From contig NZ_AUIW01000015.1 in the NCBI RefSeq assembly GCF_000423905.1, positions 1 through 43,591 of the forward strand: a stretch of DNA of 43,591 nt, in the 5' to 3' direction. Positions 18,589-26,018 of this stretch are shown piece by piece; position 1 is the stretch's first letter, and every line of letters begins with the position of its first letter. The notes beneath the pieces are model-generated. The model was given only the letters and a program-made list of their open reading frames with translations, was not told where the DNA came from and did no database searches. This DNA is from Thermus antranikianii DSM 12462. Its GTDB lineage: Bacteria; Deinococcota; Deinococci; Deinococcales; Thermaceae. The position numbers and the translations under genes were made by a program.

Positions 18589-18594
18589 ATGTTA
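18589..18594 (-). promoter_or_regulatory. candidate -10 box for the DUF2227 gene (TAACAT)
   Basis: TAACAT on the minus strand, 6 nt upstream of ATG 18582. No good -35 hexamer is seen. Confidence 0.45.
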
Positions 18595-18618
18595 CCGGAG
18601 GAGGGAACCCCGCCCTCC

Positions 18619-19332
18619 TCAAAGGGCGGGAAGGGGGAAGCGCTCCCCCGCCGAGAGCACGTCCACCCTGAGCCCCTTCACCCCCCGGCCCGTGTACTCC
18701 GCCCCTCCGGCATCCACCAGGGTCACCCCTCCCATCCAGACCTCTCCCAGGCCCCTTAGGAGGCGAAGAGCGGTGTTCTCCAGAAGGCCTAAGCCCACCA
18801 GGTCAGGGTTGTCGGCCACCAGGCGGGAGAGGGCCAGGAACCGCCCCCTTTCCTCCACCCGGGGGAGGAGCACCAGTCCCCTCAAGAGGGCCAGGCCCAA
18901 GGCGGCCCTAACCTCCCCCTCCAGGGAGTAAAAGGCAGCCTCGCCCAAAAGGCCCGCCGCCTCCCCCAAGGCCACCACCCCACCCCCCTGGCGGTGGACC
19001 TCCAAAAGGGCCTGGAGAAGGAGGCTTCCCCGGATGAGATCCAAAAACTCCGGCAGCCCCTCGGCGGCCAGAAGCACCAGGGGGCTCGCCGCCACCGCCT
19101 GGGCTATCTCGGGATCAAAGGCCTCCTCCCGCCGCCTGAGGTAGAGGACCTTCCCCCGCTTCAGGCCCAAGCTGCGGTAGGCCAGCCGCCAGGCCTCCGC
19201 CAGGTCCCGCAAAGGATAGGGTACGAGGAAAAGGGCCTCCCCCCTGGCCTCCTCCAGGAGCCTGGCCTCCACCGGGCGCAAGGCCCCCCGAAGGGGATCG
19301 GCGGTTAGCAAGGCGAAAAAGCCCTGACGCAT
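18619..19332 (-). CDS. cyanophycinase-like (S51 family) protein, catalytic residues lost
   Basis: 237 residues. The layout follows peptidase S51/cyanophycinase, but the key motifs are altered. The nucleophile elbow GTSAG is GEAAG (123-127, Ser replaced by Ala125). The DQHF block is LPRV (156-159, His replaced by Arg158). The following ERGR, NPDLVGLG and ENTAL are well preserved, with Leu184 where the family has Asp. It should not be an active serine peptidase. The ATG at 19332 follows AGGAGGTCAG. The gene lies between the DUF2227 gene and a divergent TetR gene. Its function is unknown. Confidence 0.65.
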   Translation of the reverse strand: MRQGFFALLTADPLRGALRPVEARLLEEARGEALFLVPYPLRDLAEAWRLAYRSLGLKRGKVLYLRRREEAFDPEIAQAVAASPLVLLAAEGLPEFLDLIRGSLLLQALLEVHRQGGGVVALGEAAGLLGEAAFYSLEGEVRAALGLALLRGLVLLPRVEERGRFLALSRLVADNPDLVGLGLLENTALRLLRGLGEVWMGGVTLVDAGGAEYTGRGVKGLRVDVLSAGERFPLPAL

Positions 19333-19392
19333 ACCTGACCTCCTATACCTTCAGGGTAATCCCCTCCTCATGAAAGGAAAAGGGTGGTGTGG

Positions 19393-19398
19393 TAGACT
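19393..19398 (+). promoter_or_regulatory. candidate -10 box for the TetR-carD unit (TAGACT)
   Basis: Extended -10 element TGGTAGACT; the TAGACT hexamer ends 7 nt before GTG 19406. The -35 region is poor. Confidence 0.5.
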
Positions 19399-19405
19399 TA
19401 AGGGC

Positions 19406-19975
19406 GTGGCCGCGATGGTATCCCCCCCGGGGGCGCTCTCCAAGGACAAAAAGAGGGCCATCCTCGAGGCCACCTTGGAAATCCTCCGGGAGATGGGGCT
19501 TTCCGGGCTGAAAATGGAGGAGGTGGCCCGGCGGGCAGAGGTGGGCAAGGGCACCATCTACCTCTACTTCCGCGACAAGAAGGACCTCCTGAAAAGCCTG
19601 GTGGAGGAACGCACCTGGGCCTTCTACCGAGAGGTGGAGGAGGTGGTGCGCCTCAAGGCACCCTTTTTTGTGCGCCTTGAGGCCCTCCTGAAGAAGCGCC
19701 TGGCCTGGATCGCCGAGTGGCGGGGCCTGTGGGCGGCGGTAGCCCGGGAGGCCATGGAGGACCCCACCCCCTGGCTCAAGGGGCTCCACCAGCACTACCT
19801 GGACCTCTTGGAGGAGCTGGTGCGGAGCGGCCAAGAAGAAGGGGCCGTGCGCCCCGAGCTTTCCCCCAGGGCCACCGCCCACGTGATCGCGGCCTTGGGG
19901 TGCACCCCCCAGCTAGAGGTGGAGGCTTATTTGGAACACCTCATGGAGGTGTTCCGGAAAGGAGTCGCGCCGTGA
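19406..19975 (+). CDS. TetR family transcriptional regulator
   Basis: About 189 residues. An N-terminal HTH (about 15-60) reads ILEATLEILREMGLSGLKMEEVA then GKGTIYLYFRDKKDLL, the classical TetR DNA-binding signature. The rest is a helical ligand-binding domain with no obvious ligand clue. I place the start at GTG 19406, 7 nt after an extended -10; ATG 19415 is the alternative. Its stop overlaps the carD GTG start (GTGA), so the two proteins are translationally coupled. Targets are not evident. Confidence 0.87.
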   Translation: MAAMVSPPGALSKDKKRAILEATLEILREMGLSGLKMEEVARRAEVGKGTIYLYFRDKKDLLKSLVEERTWAFYREVEEVVRLKAPFFVRLEALLKKRLAWIAEWRGLWAAVAREAMEDPTPWLKGLHQHYLDLLEELVRSGQEEGAVRPELSPRATAHVIAALGCTPQLEVEAYLEHLMEVFRKGVAP

Positions 19976-20466
19976 AAGAATTCCGTCCCGGCGATAAGGT
20001 GGTTTTGCCCCCTTACGGGGTCGGCGTGGTGGCGGGCATAGCCCAGCGGAGCGTGAGCGGCATCAGCCGAGCCTACTACCAGGTGGACTTTCCCGGCTCC
20101 CGCTCCAAGGCCTACGTACCCGTGGAGGCTCCCCAAAGCGTGGGCATGCGCAAAGCCCTTGCCCCGGAGGAGGTGCCGGTCATCCTTGACCTCCTAAAAA
20201 ACGGGCGCATGCCCCTGCCCAAACAGTGGGCCGCCCGGCACCGCAAGACCAGCGAGATCCTGGCGGATGGGAACCCCTACCGCATCGCCCAGATGGCTGG
20301 GCAGCTTAGGGCTTGGGAGCTGGAACGGGGCCTACCGGACCTGGACCGCCAGGCCCTCAGGCGGGCCATCTACCTCCTGGCGGAGGAGGTCTCCCAGACC
20401 CTGGAGATCACCGTGCAGGAGGCCAAGCGCCTCTTTGAGGAGGCCTGGGGCGAAGAGCTGAACTAA
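19972..20466 (+). CDS. carD: RNA polymerase-binding transcription factor CarD
   Basis: 164 residues, the known Thermus CarD length. The N-terminal Tudor-like RNAP-interacting domain (KEFRPGDKVVLPPYGVGVV) binds the beta subunit. The C-terminal helical domain contacts DNA at the upstream edge of the transcription bubble (about 60-164, with a conserved Trp in KQWAARHRKTSE). CarD stabilises open complexes at promoters, including rRNA promoters. The GTG start is embedded in the TetR stop codon. A strong hairpin follows. Confidence 0.93.
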   Translation: MKEFRPGDKVVLPPYGVGVVAGIAQRSVSGISRAYYQVDFPGSRSKAYVPVEAPQSVGMRKALAPEEVPVILDLLKNGRMPLPKQWAARHRKTSEILADGNPYRIAQMAGQLRAWELERGLPDLDRQALRRAIYLLAEEVSQTLEITVQEAKRLFEEAWGEELN

Positions 20467-20471
20467 CGCCA

Positions 20472-20498
20472 CCCCACCCTGGCCTTGCCAGGGTGGGG
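20472..20498. terminator. 12-bp hairpin between carD and the convergent gene
   Basis: CCCCACCCTGGC pairs perfectly with GCCAGGGTGGGG around a CTT loop. There is no U-run. It is probably a bidirectional terminator. Confidence 0.65.
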
Positions 20499-20516
20499 GC
20501 CCCGGTAACGCTCTTT

Positions 20517-21086
20517 TCACAGCAATAGGCTCCAGGTTTTCTTCTCCATCTCCAGGATGCGGGCCAGGTAATGCTCCAGGACCCCTGGATCCAGTCCCTC
20601 CACCTGGCCCTGGGCCATGACCTCCAGGTCGAAGAGCACCGCCTGAAACTCAGGGGCCGACCAGTGCTCGGCAAGCTCCTGCCAGGGCCCATCCCCCTCC
20701 ACGTGGGCGTTCCAGGCCTCTAGGAACAGGCGGTTCAGGAAGTAAAAGAATACGAGCCGGTAAGGGTAGGAAAGCCCCTCCATCTCCTGGAGCAGGGCGA
20801 TGTACTCCTGCCGTACCGGGTGAACCGGTTCCCTGGGATCCGCCCCCTGGGAAAGAAGCCAGTCCAGCTCCTCCACTGTGGCCATGAGGGCCTGGACCAA
20901 AGGAGCCCGGTGGGGATGGGGGGCCTCCTTAAGAAGCCCCACCTGAAAGCGGTACAAAGCCTCCACGAAGGGGAAGTCCTGCTTAAGCCAGAAGCTGAAC
21001 CGCTCCTCATCCCAGCGGAGGGGCAAGGCCTTGATCTCCTCCAAGGCATCCGGGCAACACCCAAAAAGCTCCCTAAAAAGCTCCAT
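20517..21086 (-). CDS. helical protein, possibly TenA/haem-oxygenase-like fold
   Basis: 189 residues from ATG 21086 (GGGGAGGGT directly upstream). It is entirely helical. The pattern FWLKQDFPFVEALYRF, then a long middle and FYFLNRLFLEAWNAHV, recalls TenA/THI-4 proteins. However, the family's catalytic cysteine region has no Cys; the only cysteines are at 10-11. It is therefore unlikely to be a functional thiaminase II. The start overlaps the ispE stop by 14 nt, so it is the third gene of the ispD-ispE unit. Function unknown; family assignment tentative. Confidence 0.5.
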   Translation of the reverse strand: MELFRELFGCCPDALEEIKALPLRWDEERFSFWLKQDFPFVEALYRFQVGLLKEAPHPHRAPLVQALMATVEELDWLLSQGADPREPVHPVRQEYIALLQEMEGLSYPYRLVFFYFLNRLFLEAWNAHVEGDGPWQELAEHWSAPEFQAVLFDLEVMAQGQVEGLDPGVLEHYLARILEMEKKTWSLLL

Positions 21087-21891
21087 ACCCTCCCCCCAGA
21101 ACCCCTTGCCGGGCATAACCGCTATGCCTCAGGGCCTCCACCGCCCTCTTGGCCTGGGCCTCGTCCTCCGCCAGGCCGAAGAAGGCACTCCCCGAGCCCG
21201 ACATCAAAACCCCCCTCAAGCCTAAGGCCTTAAGCCGGGCCCTCACCTCCTTCAGCTCCGGATGGAGGCGGAAGGCGGGACCCTCCAGGCTATTCCAATA
21301 GGGTGGCTCCTCCCCTTTCTCCAGGGCCTCGAGGATCTCCGACACCGGAAGCTCGGGCCCGAAATCGTGGGGCTTCACCTCCGCATACACCCTGGGGGTG
21401 GGAAGCCGCAGGCCCGAGGAAAAGACCACCACCGGCAAAGGGGAAAGGGAAAGGGGTCTGAGCCTCTCCCCCACCCCCCGGGCCTCCGCCACCCCCCCTT
21501 GGAGGAAGAAGGGCACGTCGGCCCCCAGGGAAAGGGCCAGGGCAAAAAGGTCCACCTCCGCCGGATAGAGCTCCTTCAGGCCCAAAAGCACCTGGGCGGC
21601 ATCCGAACTCCCCCCGCCCAGGCCCGCCCCCTCGGGCAGGGCTTTCTCCAGGACGATCCGCACCCCCCCGGGCCAGCCCGCCGCCTCCAGGTAGGCCTCT
21701 GCCGCCCGGTAGGCCAGGTTCCTTCGCCCGTACCGCCCGCGGAACTCGATCCCCTCGGGGATGGGTTCCAGGAAAAGCCGGTCCCCGAAGGATAGGCTGG
21801 CGAAGAGGGTGTGGAGCTCGTGGTAGCCATCCGGCCTCCTCCCCAGGAGGGAGAGGCCCAGGTTCACCTTGGCCACCGCTAGGCGTTCCAT
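21073..21891 (-). CDS. ispE: 4-diphosphocytidyl-2-C-methylerythritol kinase
   Basis: 272 residues. The N-terminus [24 protein letters not shown] and the GHMP ATP-binding loop LPEGAGLGGGSSDAA are diagnostic. It phosphorylates CDP-ME in the MEP isoprenoid pathway. The frame is open far upstream, but ATG 21891 begins the conserved protein and overlaps the end of ispD by 13 nt. Adjacent to ispD, the preceding pathway step. Confidence 0.94.
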   Translation of the reverse strand: MERLAVAKVNLGLSLLGRRPDGYHELHTLFASLSFGDRLFLEPIPEGIEFRGRYGRRNLAYRAAEAYLEAAGWPGGVRIVLEKALPEGAGLGGGSSDAAQVLLGLKELYPAEVDLFALALSLGADVPFFLQGGVAEARGVGERLRPLSLSPLPVVVFSSGLRLPTPRVYAEVKPHDFGPELPVSEILEALEKGEEPPYWNSLEGPAFRLHPELKEVRARLKALGLRGVLMSGSGSAFFGLAEDEAQAKRAVEALRHSGYARQGVLGGGYGAF

Positions 21892-22529
21892 ACCCTCGCC
21901 AAAGCCTCCGCCAGGGGCAGGTCCTCGGGGTAGGTGATCTTGAAGGCAGCCCTCTCCCCCTCCACCAGGGCCACGGGATAGCCCAGGGCCCTCACCAGCT
22001 GGGCGTCGTCGGTGGCGGAAAGCCCCCGCTTCCTGGCGTAGGCGTGGGCCTCCCGCAAGAGGGCGGTGAAGAAGCCCTGGGGGGTTTGGACCAGGCGCAG
22101 GGCCTCCCGGGGCACCACCTCCCCATACCCCTCCCCTTCCGGCCGGATGAGGGTGTCGGGAAGGGGCAGAACCGGCACCGCCGCCCCCGTGGCCCGGGTG
22201 GCCTCGAGGACCCGCGCCACCAGCCTCTGGCTCACGAAGGGCCGGGCCACGTCGTGGACCAGGACTAAAGGGAGGCTTGCCGCCTCCAGGAGGCGGGAAA
22301 CCGACTCCTGCCGGGTTCTGCCCCCCTCCAAAAAGGTGGCGCGAAGCCCCTTGGGAACGGGAGCCCCAGGGGGCAAGGCCACCAGGACCTCCGCCGCCTC
22401 CTGGAAAGCACCCACGGCCCACTCCAAGAGGGTCTTCCCTCCCACCCGCAAGAAGGCCTTGGGCCCCAGGCCCAGCCGCTCCCCGTTCCCGGCGGCGGGG
22501 ATCAGGACAGAGACCTCCACGACTCCCAT
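21879..22529 (-). CDS. ispD: 2-C-methyl-D-erythritol 4-phosphate cytidylyltransferase
   Basis: 216 residues. The N-terminal [20 protein letters not shown] is the CTP-binding loop; [19 protein letters not shown] and ATDDAQLV are further IspD motifs. It makes CDP-ME from MEP and CTP. It is divergent from uppP with only 15 nt between start codons, both of which fall in or next to a short inverted repeat (CCCATG-N4-CATGGG). Grouping isoprenoid synthesis with uppP makes biological sense, since both serve the C55 lipid carrier. Confidence 0.95.
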   Translation of the reverse strand: MGVVEVSVLIPAAGNGERLGLGPKAFLRVGGKTLLEWAVGAFQEAAEVLVALPPGAPVPKGLRATFLEGGRTRQESVSRLLEAASLPLVLVHDVARPFVSQRLVARVLEATRATGAAVPVLPLPDTLIRPEGEGYGEVVPREALRLVQTPQGFFTALLREAHAYARKRGLSATDDAQLVRALGYPVALVEGERAAFKITYPEDLPLAEALARVWNA

Positions 22530-22531
22530 GG

Positions 22532-22537
22532 TAGCAT
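22532..22537 (+). promoter_or_regulatory. candidate uppP -10 box (TAGCAT)
   Basis: Extended -10 TGGTAGCAT ending 7 nt before ATG 22545. It sits inside the inverted repeat shared with the ispD start. Confidence 0.5.
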
Positions 22538-22544
22538 GGGCCCC

Positions 22545-23321
22545 ATGAGCCTTTGGGAAGCTCTTCTCTTAGGGGTGGTGGAGGGGCTCACGGAGTTCCT
22601 GCCCGTCTCCTCCACCGGCCACCTAACCCTCCTCTTCCACCTCCTGGGCCTGCCCATCCAAGAGGATCCCTTCCTCAAGACCTTCCTCATCGCCATCCAG
22701 CTTGGGGCCATCCTGGCCATCCTCCTCCTCTACGGAAGGCGGTTCGCGGTGGACCGGGCCCTCTGGCTCAGGATCGGGATGGCCTTTCTGCCCACCGCGG
22801 CCATGGGCTTCCTCCTCTACCCCCTCATCAAGGGGGAAATCCTGGGAAACGACGGCATCGTGGTCTTCTTTCTGTTCTCCGTGGGCCTGGTCCTCCTCTT
22901 GGCCGACCGCCTGGCGGAACGGGCCCGCTATGGGGATGTGCTGGAGCTCCCCCTAGCCCGGGTGGCCTTAATCGGGGTCTTCCAGGGCCTGGCGGCCCTC
23001 TTCCCCGGCACCAGCCGGAGCGGGGCCACCATCCTGGGAGGCCTCCTCCTGGGCTTGAGGCGCAAGGCAGCAGCGGAGTTCAGCTTCCTCTTGGCCCTCC
23101 CCACCATGCTGGCCGCCGTGGGGTACGACCTCCTGAAAAGCGCTCCCGCGGTGCCCCAGGGGGGCTGGATCCTTCTTGGGGTAGGCTTCCTCGCCGCCCT
23201 GGTCACCGCCCTCCTCACCGTGCGCTGGATGCTTTCCTTCGTGGAGCGCCACGGCTTCAGGCCCTTCGCCTATTACCGCATGGCCCTGGCCTTGGTCTAC
23301 GCCTACTTCTTCCTACGCTAG
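22545..23321 (+). CDS. uppP: undecaprenyl-diphosphatase UppP (BacA)
   Basis: 258 residues, about eight membrane helices. The two family motifs are present: [14 protein letters not shown] (13-26) and [10 protein letters not shown]. It dephosphorylates undecaprenyl pyrophosphate so the carrier can be reused in peptidoglycan synthesis, and confers bacitracin tolerance in some bacteria. ATG 22545 is preferred over 22536 because it lies 7 nt after TAGCAT and starts the conserved helix. It is convergent with the class V aminotransferase (9-nt overlap). Confidence 0.95.
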   Translation: MSLWEALLLGVVEGLTEFLPVSSTGHLTLLFHLLGLPIQEDPFLKTFLIAIQLGAILAILLLYGRRFAVDRALWLRIGMAFLPTAAMGFLLYPLIKGEILGNDGIVVFFLFSVGLVLLLADRLAERARYGDVLELPLARVALIGVFQGLAALFPGTSRSGATILGGLLLGLRRKAAAEFSFLLALPTMLAAVGYDLLKSAPAVPQGGWILLGVGFLAALVTALLTVRWMLSFVERHGFRPFAYYRMALALVYAYFFLR

Positions 23322-24374
23322 GGCCAGAACCCTATCCAGGGTTTCCAGGAACTGTTGGTAGACTTCCCTCCGGGCCCCTTCCCCCATGAGGCCGAGCCGC
23401 AAAACCTGCCCCCGGGTGGGCCCGATCCCCCCGGCCACCGCCACCCCCTGGGCGTAAAGGGCCTGGACCAGGCGGTCCGCCTCCACCCCCTCAGGGGGGC
23501 GCACCACCAGTACCGTGGGCAGGGGGCTGGCCTTGGGGTAAGGACGGAAACCCCTTTCCCTTAGCTCCCCAAGAAGCCAGGCGTAGACCTCCTTTGCCCT
23601 TCGTTCCCGGGCCTCCATCCCCTCCTCCAGGGCCAGGTTGAGGGCCTCCAGCAGGGCGTAGTGCAGGAGGACCGGGGTGGTGTGGTGGTAGCCGCCCCGC
23701 TCCCAGTGCTCCGCCACCCGGGCAAGGTCCAGGTACCAGCCCCGCCTACCGGTGAGGGCCTTGCGGGCCTCGAGGCTCACGGCGATGGGGGCCAGGCCCG
23801 GGGGAGCGGAGAGGCACTTTTGGCTGCCCGTGAAGGCGTAGTCCACCCCCATCTCCCGCATGGAGAAGGGAAGCATCCCCAGGGTGGTGACGGCATCCAG
23901 GAAGAAAAGGGCCCCGGCCTCCTTGGCCAGGGCCCCGATCTCCCGGGCCGGGTTCAGCACCCCGGTGGAGGTCTCCCCATGGACCAGGGCCACCATGCGG
24001 TAGCGCCTGGCCTTTAGGGCCTTGGCCACCGGTTCCGGGTCCACGGGCTCGCCCGGAGGGAATTCCAAAACCGTGGGTTCCAGGCCGTGCACCTGGGCCA
24101 TCTCCGCCACCCTCTGGGAAAAGGCCCCGTTCACCAGCACCAGGACCGGACCCCGGTCCAGGTTGGCGAGGCCAGCCTCCATACCCAGGCTTCCCGAGCC
24201 TGCCAAAGCCGCCAGCAGGGCGCCTTCCCCGGGGTCAAAGAGCCGGGCAAGCCTCTCCTGAATGGCTCGGTTCACCGCCAGCACCTCGGGGTCCAGGTGG
24301 CCCCGCATGGGACGGAGAAGGACCTTTTGCACGCGCTCGGGGATGGGGGTGGGTCCAGGGGTCAGAAGCAGCAT
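23313..24374 (-). CDS. class V aminotransferase (alanine/serine-glyoxylate type)
   Basis: 353 residues. The N-terminus [14 protein letters not shown], the mid-protein [11 protein letters not shown] and FLDAVTTLG blocks, and the PLP lysine in [11 protein letters not shown] place it in the class V (subgroup IV) alanine-glyoxylate/serine-pyruvate aminotransferases; a related T. thermophilus enzyme has been described as an aspartate aminotransferase. The substrate cannot be fixed. ATG 24374 has AGGAGGCGAG upstream (the frame extends to 24428 without support). A leader ORF and attenuator precede it, implying control by amino-acid or translation state. Confidence 0.88.
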   Translation of the reverse strand: MLLLTPGPTPIPERVQKVLLRPMRGHLDPEVLAVNRAIQERLARLFDPGEGALLAALAGSGSLGMEAGLANLDRGPVLVLVNGAFSQRVAEMAQVHGLEPTVLEFPPGEPVDPEPVAKALKARRYRMVALVHGETSTGVLNPAREIGALAKEAGALFFLDAVTTLGMLPFSMREMGVDYAFTGSQKCLSAPPGLAPIAVSLEARKALTGRRGWYLDLARVAEHWERGGYHHTTPVLLHYALLEALNLALEEGMEARERRAKEVYAWLLGELRERGFRPYPKASPLPTVLVVRPPEGVEADRLVQALYAQGVAVAGGIGPTRGQVLRLGLMGEGARREVYQQFLETLDRVLALA

Positions 24375-24407
24375 CTCGCCTCCTCTACTCCCGCCGGAAG
24401 CGGGCAT

Positions 24408-24461
24408 AAGAAAAGCCCCCGCGGCCATACCGGGGGGGCCCTTCCCGAAGGAAGGGGCCCC
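24408..24461 (-). promoter_or_regulatory. attenuator in the leader of the class V aminotransferase
   Basis: Hairpin I (24461-24450 with 24445-24434) has 7 + 4 pairs around one mismatch and a C(TTCG)G tetraloop. Hairpin II (24439-24430 with 24424-24415) has 6 + 3 pairs around one C-C mismatch, loop TATGG, and is followed by TTTTCTT (24414-24408). They share the segment 24439-24434 and exclude each other. The leader ORF stop codon touches hairpin I, so a ribosome there would block hairpin I and release the terminator. The mechanism is inferred from pairing. Confidence 0.65.
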
Positions 24462-24488
24462 CTACCGGATAGCTCGCAGGAGCCTCAT
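24462..24488 (-). CDS. leader peptide MRLLRAIR
   Basis: Eight codons plus TAG, starting 8 nt after the -10 box and therefore probably leaderless. Three of the eight residues are Arg (AGG, CGA, CGG). It ends exactly where hairpin I begins. The arrangement matches the lysJ leader ORF on the other side of the window. Translation is not demonstrated. Confidence 0.5.
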   Translation of the reverse strand: MRLLRAIR

Positions 24489-24496
24489 TGAGGCCC

Positions 24497-24528
24497 ACTT
24501 TAGCCCAAGGCCCCTTTCCTTGTAAAGT
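24497..24528. promoter_or_regulatory. overlapping divergent promoters of the aminotransferase and dnaJ
   Basis: Minus strand: TTTACA (24526-24521), 18 bp, TAAAGT (24502-24497). Plus strand: TTTAGC (24499-24504), 18 bp, TAAAGT (24523-24528). Each -10 hexamer overlaps the -35 of the other promoter, and ACTTTA-N20-TAAAGT is a perfect inverted repeat. The predicted dnaJ start is at about 24535, nearly leaderless. Confidence 0.6.
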
Positions 24529-24537
24529 GCTACCTGG

Positions 24538-25587
24538 ATGAAGGACTACTATGCCATCCTGGGGGTGAGCCGGGAGGCCACCCAGGAGGAGATCAAGAAA
24601 GCCTACCGGAGGCTTGCCCTCCAGTACCACCCCGACCGCAACCCCGGGGACAAGGAGGCGGAGGAACGCTTCAAGGAGATCAACGAGGCCTACGCCGTCC
24701 TTTCCGACCCCGAGAAACGGGCCCAGTACGACCGAGGGCTTCTAGGGGCACCGGAGCTCCGCACCGAGGACCTCTTTGACCTCTTCGCCCAGGTTTTCGG
24801 CTTCCACGCGGGGCGCACCGCCCCCAGGGGGGAGGACCTCGAGGCCCAGGTGGAGGTGGGGTTGGAAGACCTCCTCAAGGGAAGGGAGGTGGAGGTGGCC
24901 TACGCCCGCCTCGTCCCCTGCGAGGCCTGCCACGGCCAGGGAGGGAGGCGGGTGGCCTGCCCCACCTGCGGGGGAAAGGGCGTGCTGGAAAGCTACCGGC
25001 AGGGTCTCTTTGGCACCTTTGTTACCCGCTCCACCTGCCCCCACTGCAAGGGACAGGGCCATCTGTTGGCGGAAACCTGCCCCGCCTGCCGGGGCCGGGG
25101 CCGGGTGGCGCGGGAGGAACGGGCCCGGGTACGAATCCCTCCGGGCATGGACGAGAACCACCTCCTGCGGGTACCGGGCTACGGAAACCTGGGGCCCGGC
25201 GGGCCAGGGGACTTGTACGTGCGCTTGAAAATCCGCCCCCATCCCCACCTGGAGCGGGAAGGGGCGGATCTGGTCTACCGGCTCAGGCTTGGCCTCGCCC
25301 AGGCGGCCCTGGGCGCTCGGGTGGAGATCCCGGGGCTTTCGGGCCCCATCCCCTTGGAGATCCCCCCGGGCACGGGGCATGGGGAGGTCTTTGAACTTCC
25401 CGGGGAGGGCCTTCCCTACCCAGGAGAGGCCAGGCGGGGAACCCTTCGGGTGGTGGTGGAGCTTTCCGTGCCCAAACACCTCAGCCCCAAGGCCAAGGAG
25501 CTCCTCAGGGCCTACGCCAAGGAGGTGGGAGAGGAGGTGGCTCCGGAAGGCTTCTTTGAGAGGCTACGGGGGTTCTTCCACAAGTAG
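24538..25587 (+). CDS. dnaJ: DnaJ chaperone (Hsp40, type I)
   Basis: 349 residues. The J domain (1-70) has HPD at 31-33. The usual Gly/Phe-rich linker is short. The zinc-binding domain has four CxxCxGxG repeats ([32 protein letters not shown]), followed by the C-terminal substrate-binding domain. It stimulates DnaK ATPase and delivers clients. It is monocistronic here: no grpE or dnaK neighbour, so it may be a second DnaJ paralogue. No Shine-Dalgarno; TAAAGT lies 9 nt before ATG. Confidence 0.92.
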   Translation: MKDYYAILGVSREATQEEIKKAYRRLALQYHPDRNPGDKEAEERFKEINEAYAVLSDPEKRAQYDRGLLGAPELRTEDLFDLFAQVFGFHAGRTAPRGEDLEAQVEVGLEDLLKGREVEVAYARLVPCEACHGQGGRRVACPTCGGKGVLESYRQGLFGTFVTRSTCPHCKGQGHLLAETCPACRGRGRVAREERARVRIPPGMDENHLLRVPGYGNLGPGGPGDLYVRLKIRPHPHLEREGADLVYRLRLGLAQAALGARVEIPGLSGPIPLEIPPGTGHGEVFELPGEGLPYPGEARRGTLRVVVELSVPKHLSPKAKELLRAYAKEVGEEVAPEGFFERLRGFFHK

Positions 25588-25604
25588 ACCTTTCGTGGTA
25601 TAAT
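25576..25604 (+). promoter_or_regulatory. csp promoter (TTCCAC-17-TATAAT)
   Basis: A perfect TATAAT (25599-25604) in extended form TGGTATAAT, with TTCCAC 17 bp upstream inside the end of dnaJ. The transcript would start near 25611. Confidence 0.75.
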
Positions 25605-25610
25605 AAGACA

Positions 25611-25700
25611 TTCCGGGTTGCTATAGGGTGGCCCCTTGGGTCTAAAGCAACCCCTAAGGCCCCGGATACGAGCCCTTGGGCTCGGAAGAGAAGGAGCAGT
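25611..25700 (+). promoter_or_regulatory. structured 5' leader of the cold-shock gene
   Basis: About 90 nt. GGGTTGCT (25615-25622) can pair with AGCAACCC (25646-25653), and TCCGGG (25612-25617) can instead pair with CCCGGA (25661-25666); these overlap, so two folds compete. A second local hairpin (25669-25684) sits just before AAGGAG, the Shine-Dalgarno. Long structured leaders that respond to temperature are known for csp genes elsewhere; thermosensing here is inferred. Confidence 0.5.
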
Positions 25701-25922
25701 ATGCAGAAGGGTCGGGTCAAGTGGTTCAATGCGGAGAAGGGCTACGGCTTCATCGAGCGCGAGGGCGACACGGACGTGTTCGTCCACTTCAGCGCCATCA
25801 ACGCCAAGGGGTTCCGCACCCTGAACGAGGGCGACATCGTCACCTTTGACGTGGAGCCGGGCAAGAACGGTAAGGGCCCCCAGGCGGTGAACGTCACCGT
25901 GGTGGAGCCGGCCCGCAGGTAA
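25701..25922 (+). CDS. cold-shock domain protein
   Basis: 73 residues, a single cold-shock OB fold. RNP1 is KGYGFIE (13-19) and RNP2 VFVHF (26-30), the nucleic-acid-binding faces. The [14 protein letters not shown] start is typical. It binds single-stranded RNA/DNA and acts as an RNA chaperone. It has its own strong promoter, a structured leader and a terminator, so it is monocistronic. AAGGAG at 25690-25695 gives a normal ribosome site. Confidence 0.95.
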   Translation: MQKGRVKWFNAEKGYGFIEREGDTDVFVHFSAINAKGFRTLNEGDIVTFDVEPGKNGKGPQAVNVTVVEPARR

Positions 25923-25934
25923 AGGGCAACCCGA

Positions 25935-25969
25935 ACCGCCGTGGGGAGGACCCACGGCGGTCTCCTTTT
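25935..25969 (+). terminator. intrinsic terminator of csp
   Basis: ACCGCCGTGGG pairs perfectly with CCCACGGCGGT (11 bp, loop GAGGA), followed by CTCCTTTT. Confidence 0.88.
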
Positions 25970-26005
25970 GGGGAAACTATCACCCCATTCTCAGGCCCTA
26001 GCCGG

Positions 26006-26011
26006 TAGCAT
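26006..26011 (+). promoter_or_regulatory. candidate -10 box for the GNAT gene (TAGCAT)
   Basis: TAGCAT ends 7 nt before ATG 26019; the -35 region is poor. Confidence 0.45.
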
Positions 26012-26018
26012 GGGAGGG

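Noticed and set aside
21073..22422. A 449-codon frame as an ispD-ispE fusion
   Set aside because: The first 177 codons are an out-of-frame shadow of ispD; IspE similarity starts exactly at ATG 21891.
24375..24490. A known metabolite riboswitch (glycine, THF, SAM types) before the aminotransferase
   Set aside because: None of the conserved riboswitch core sequences I know is present; the leader ORF plus two hairpins explains the region better.
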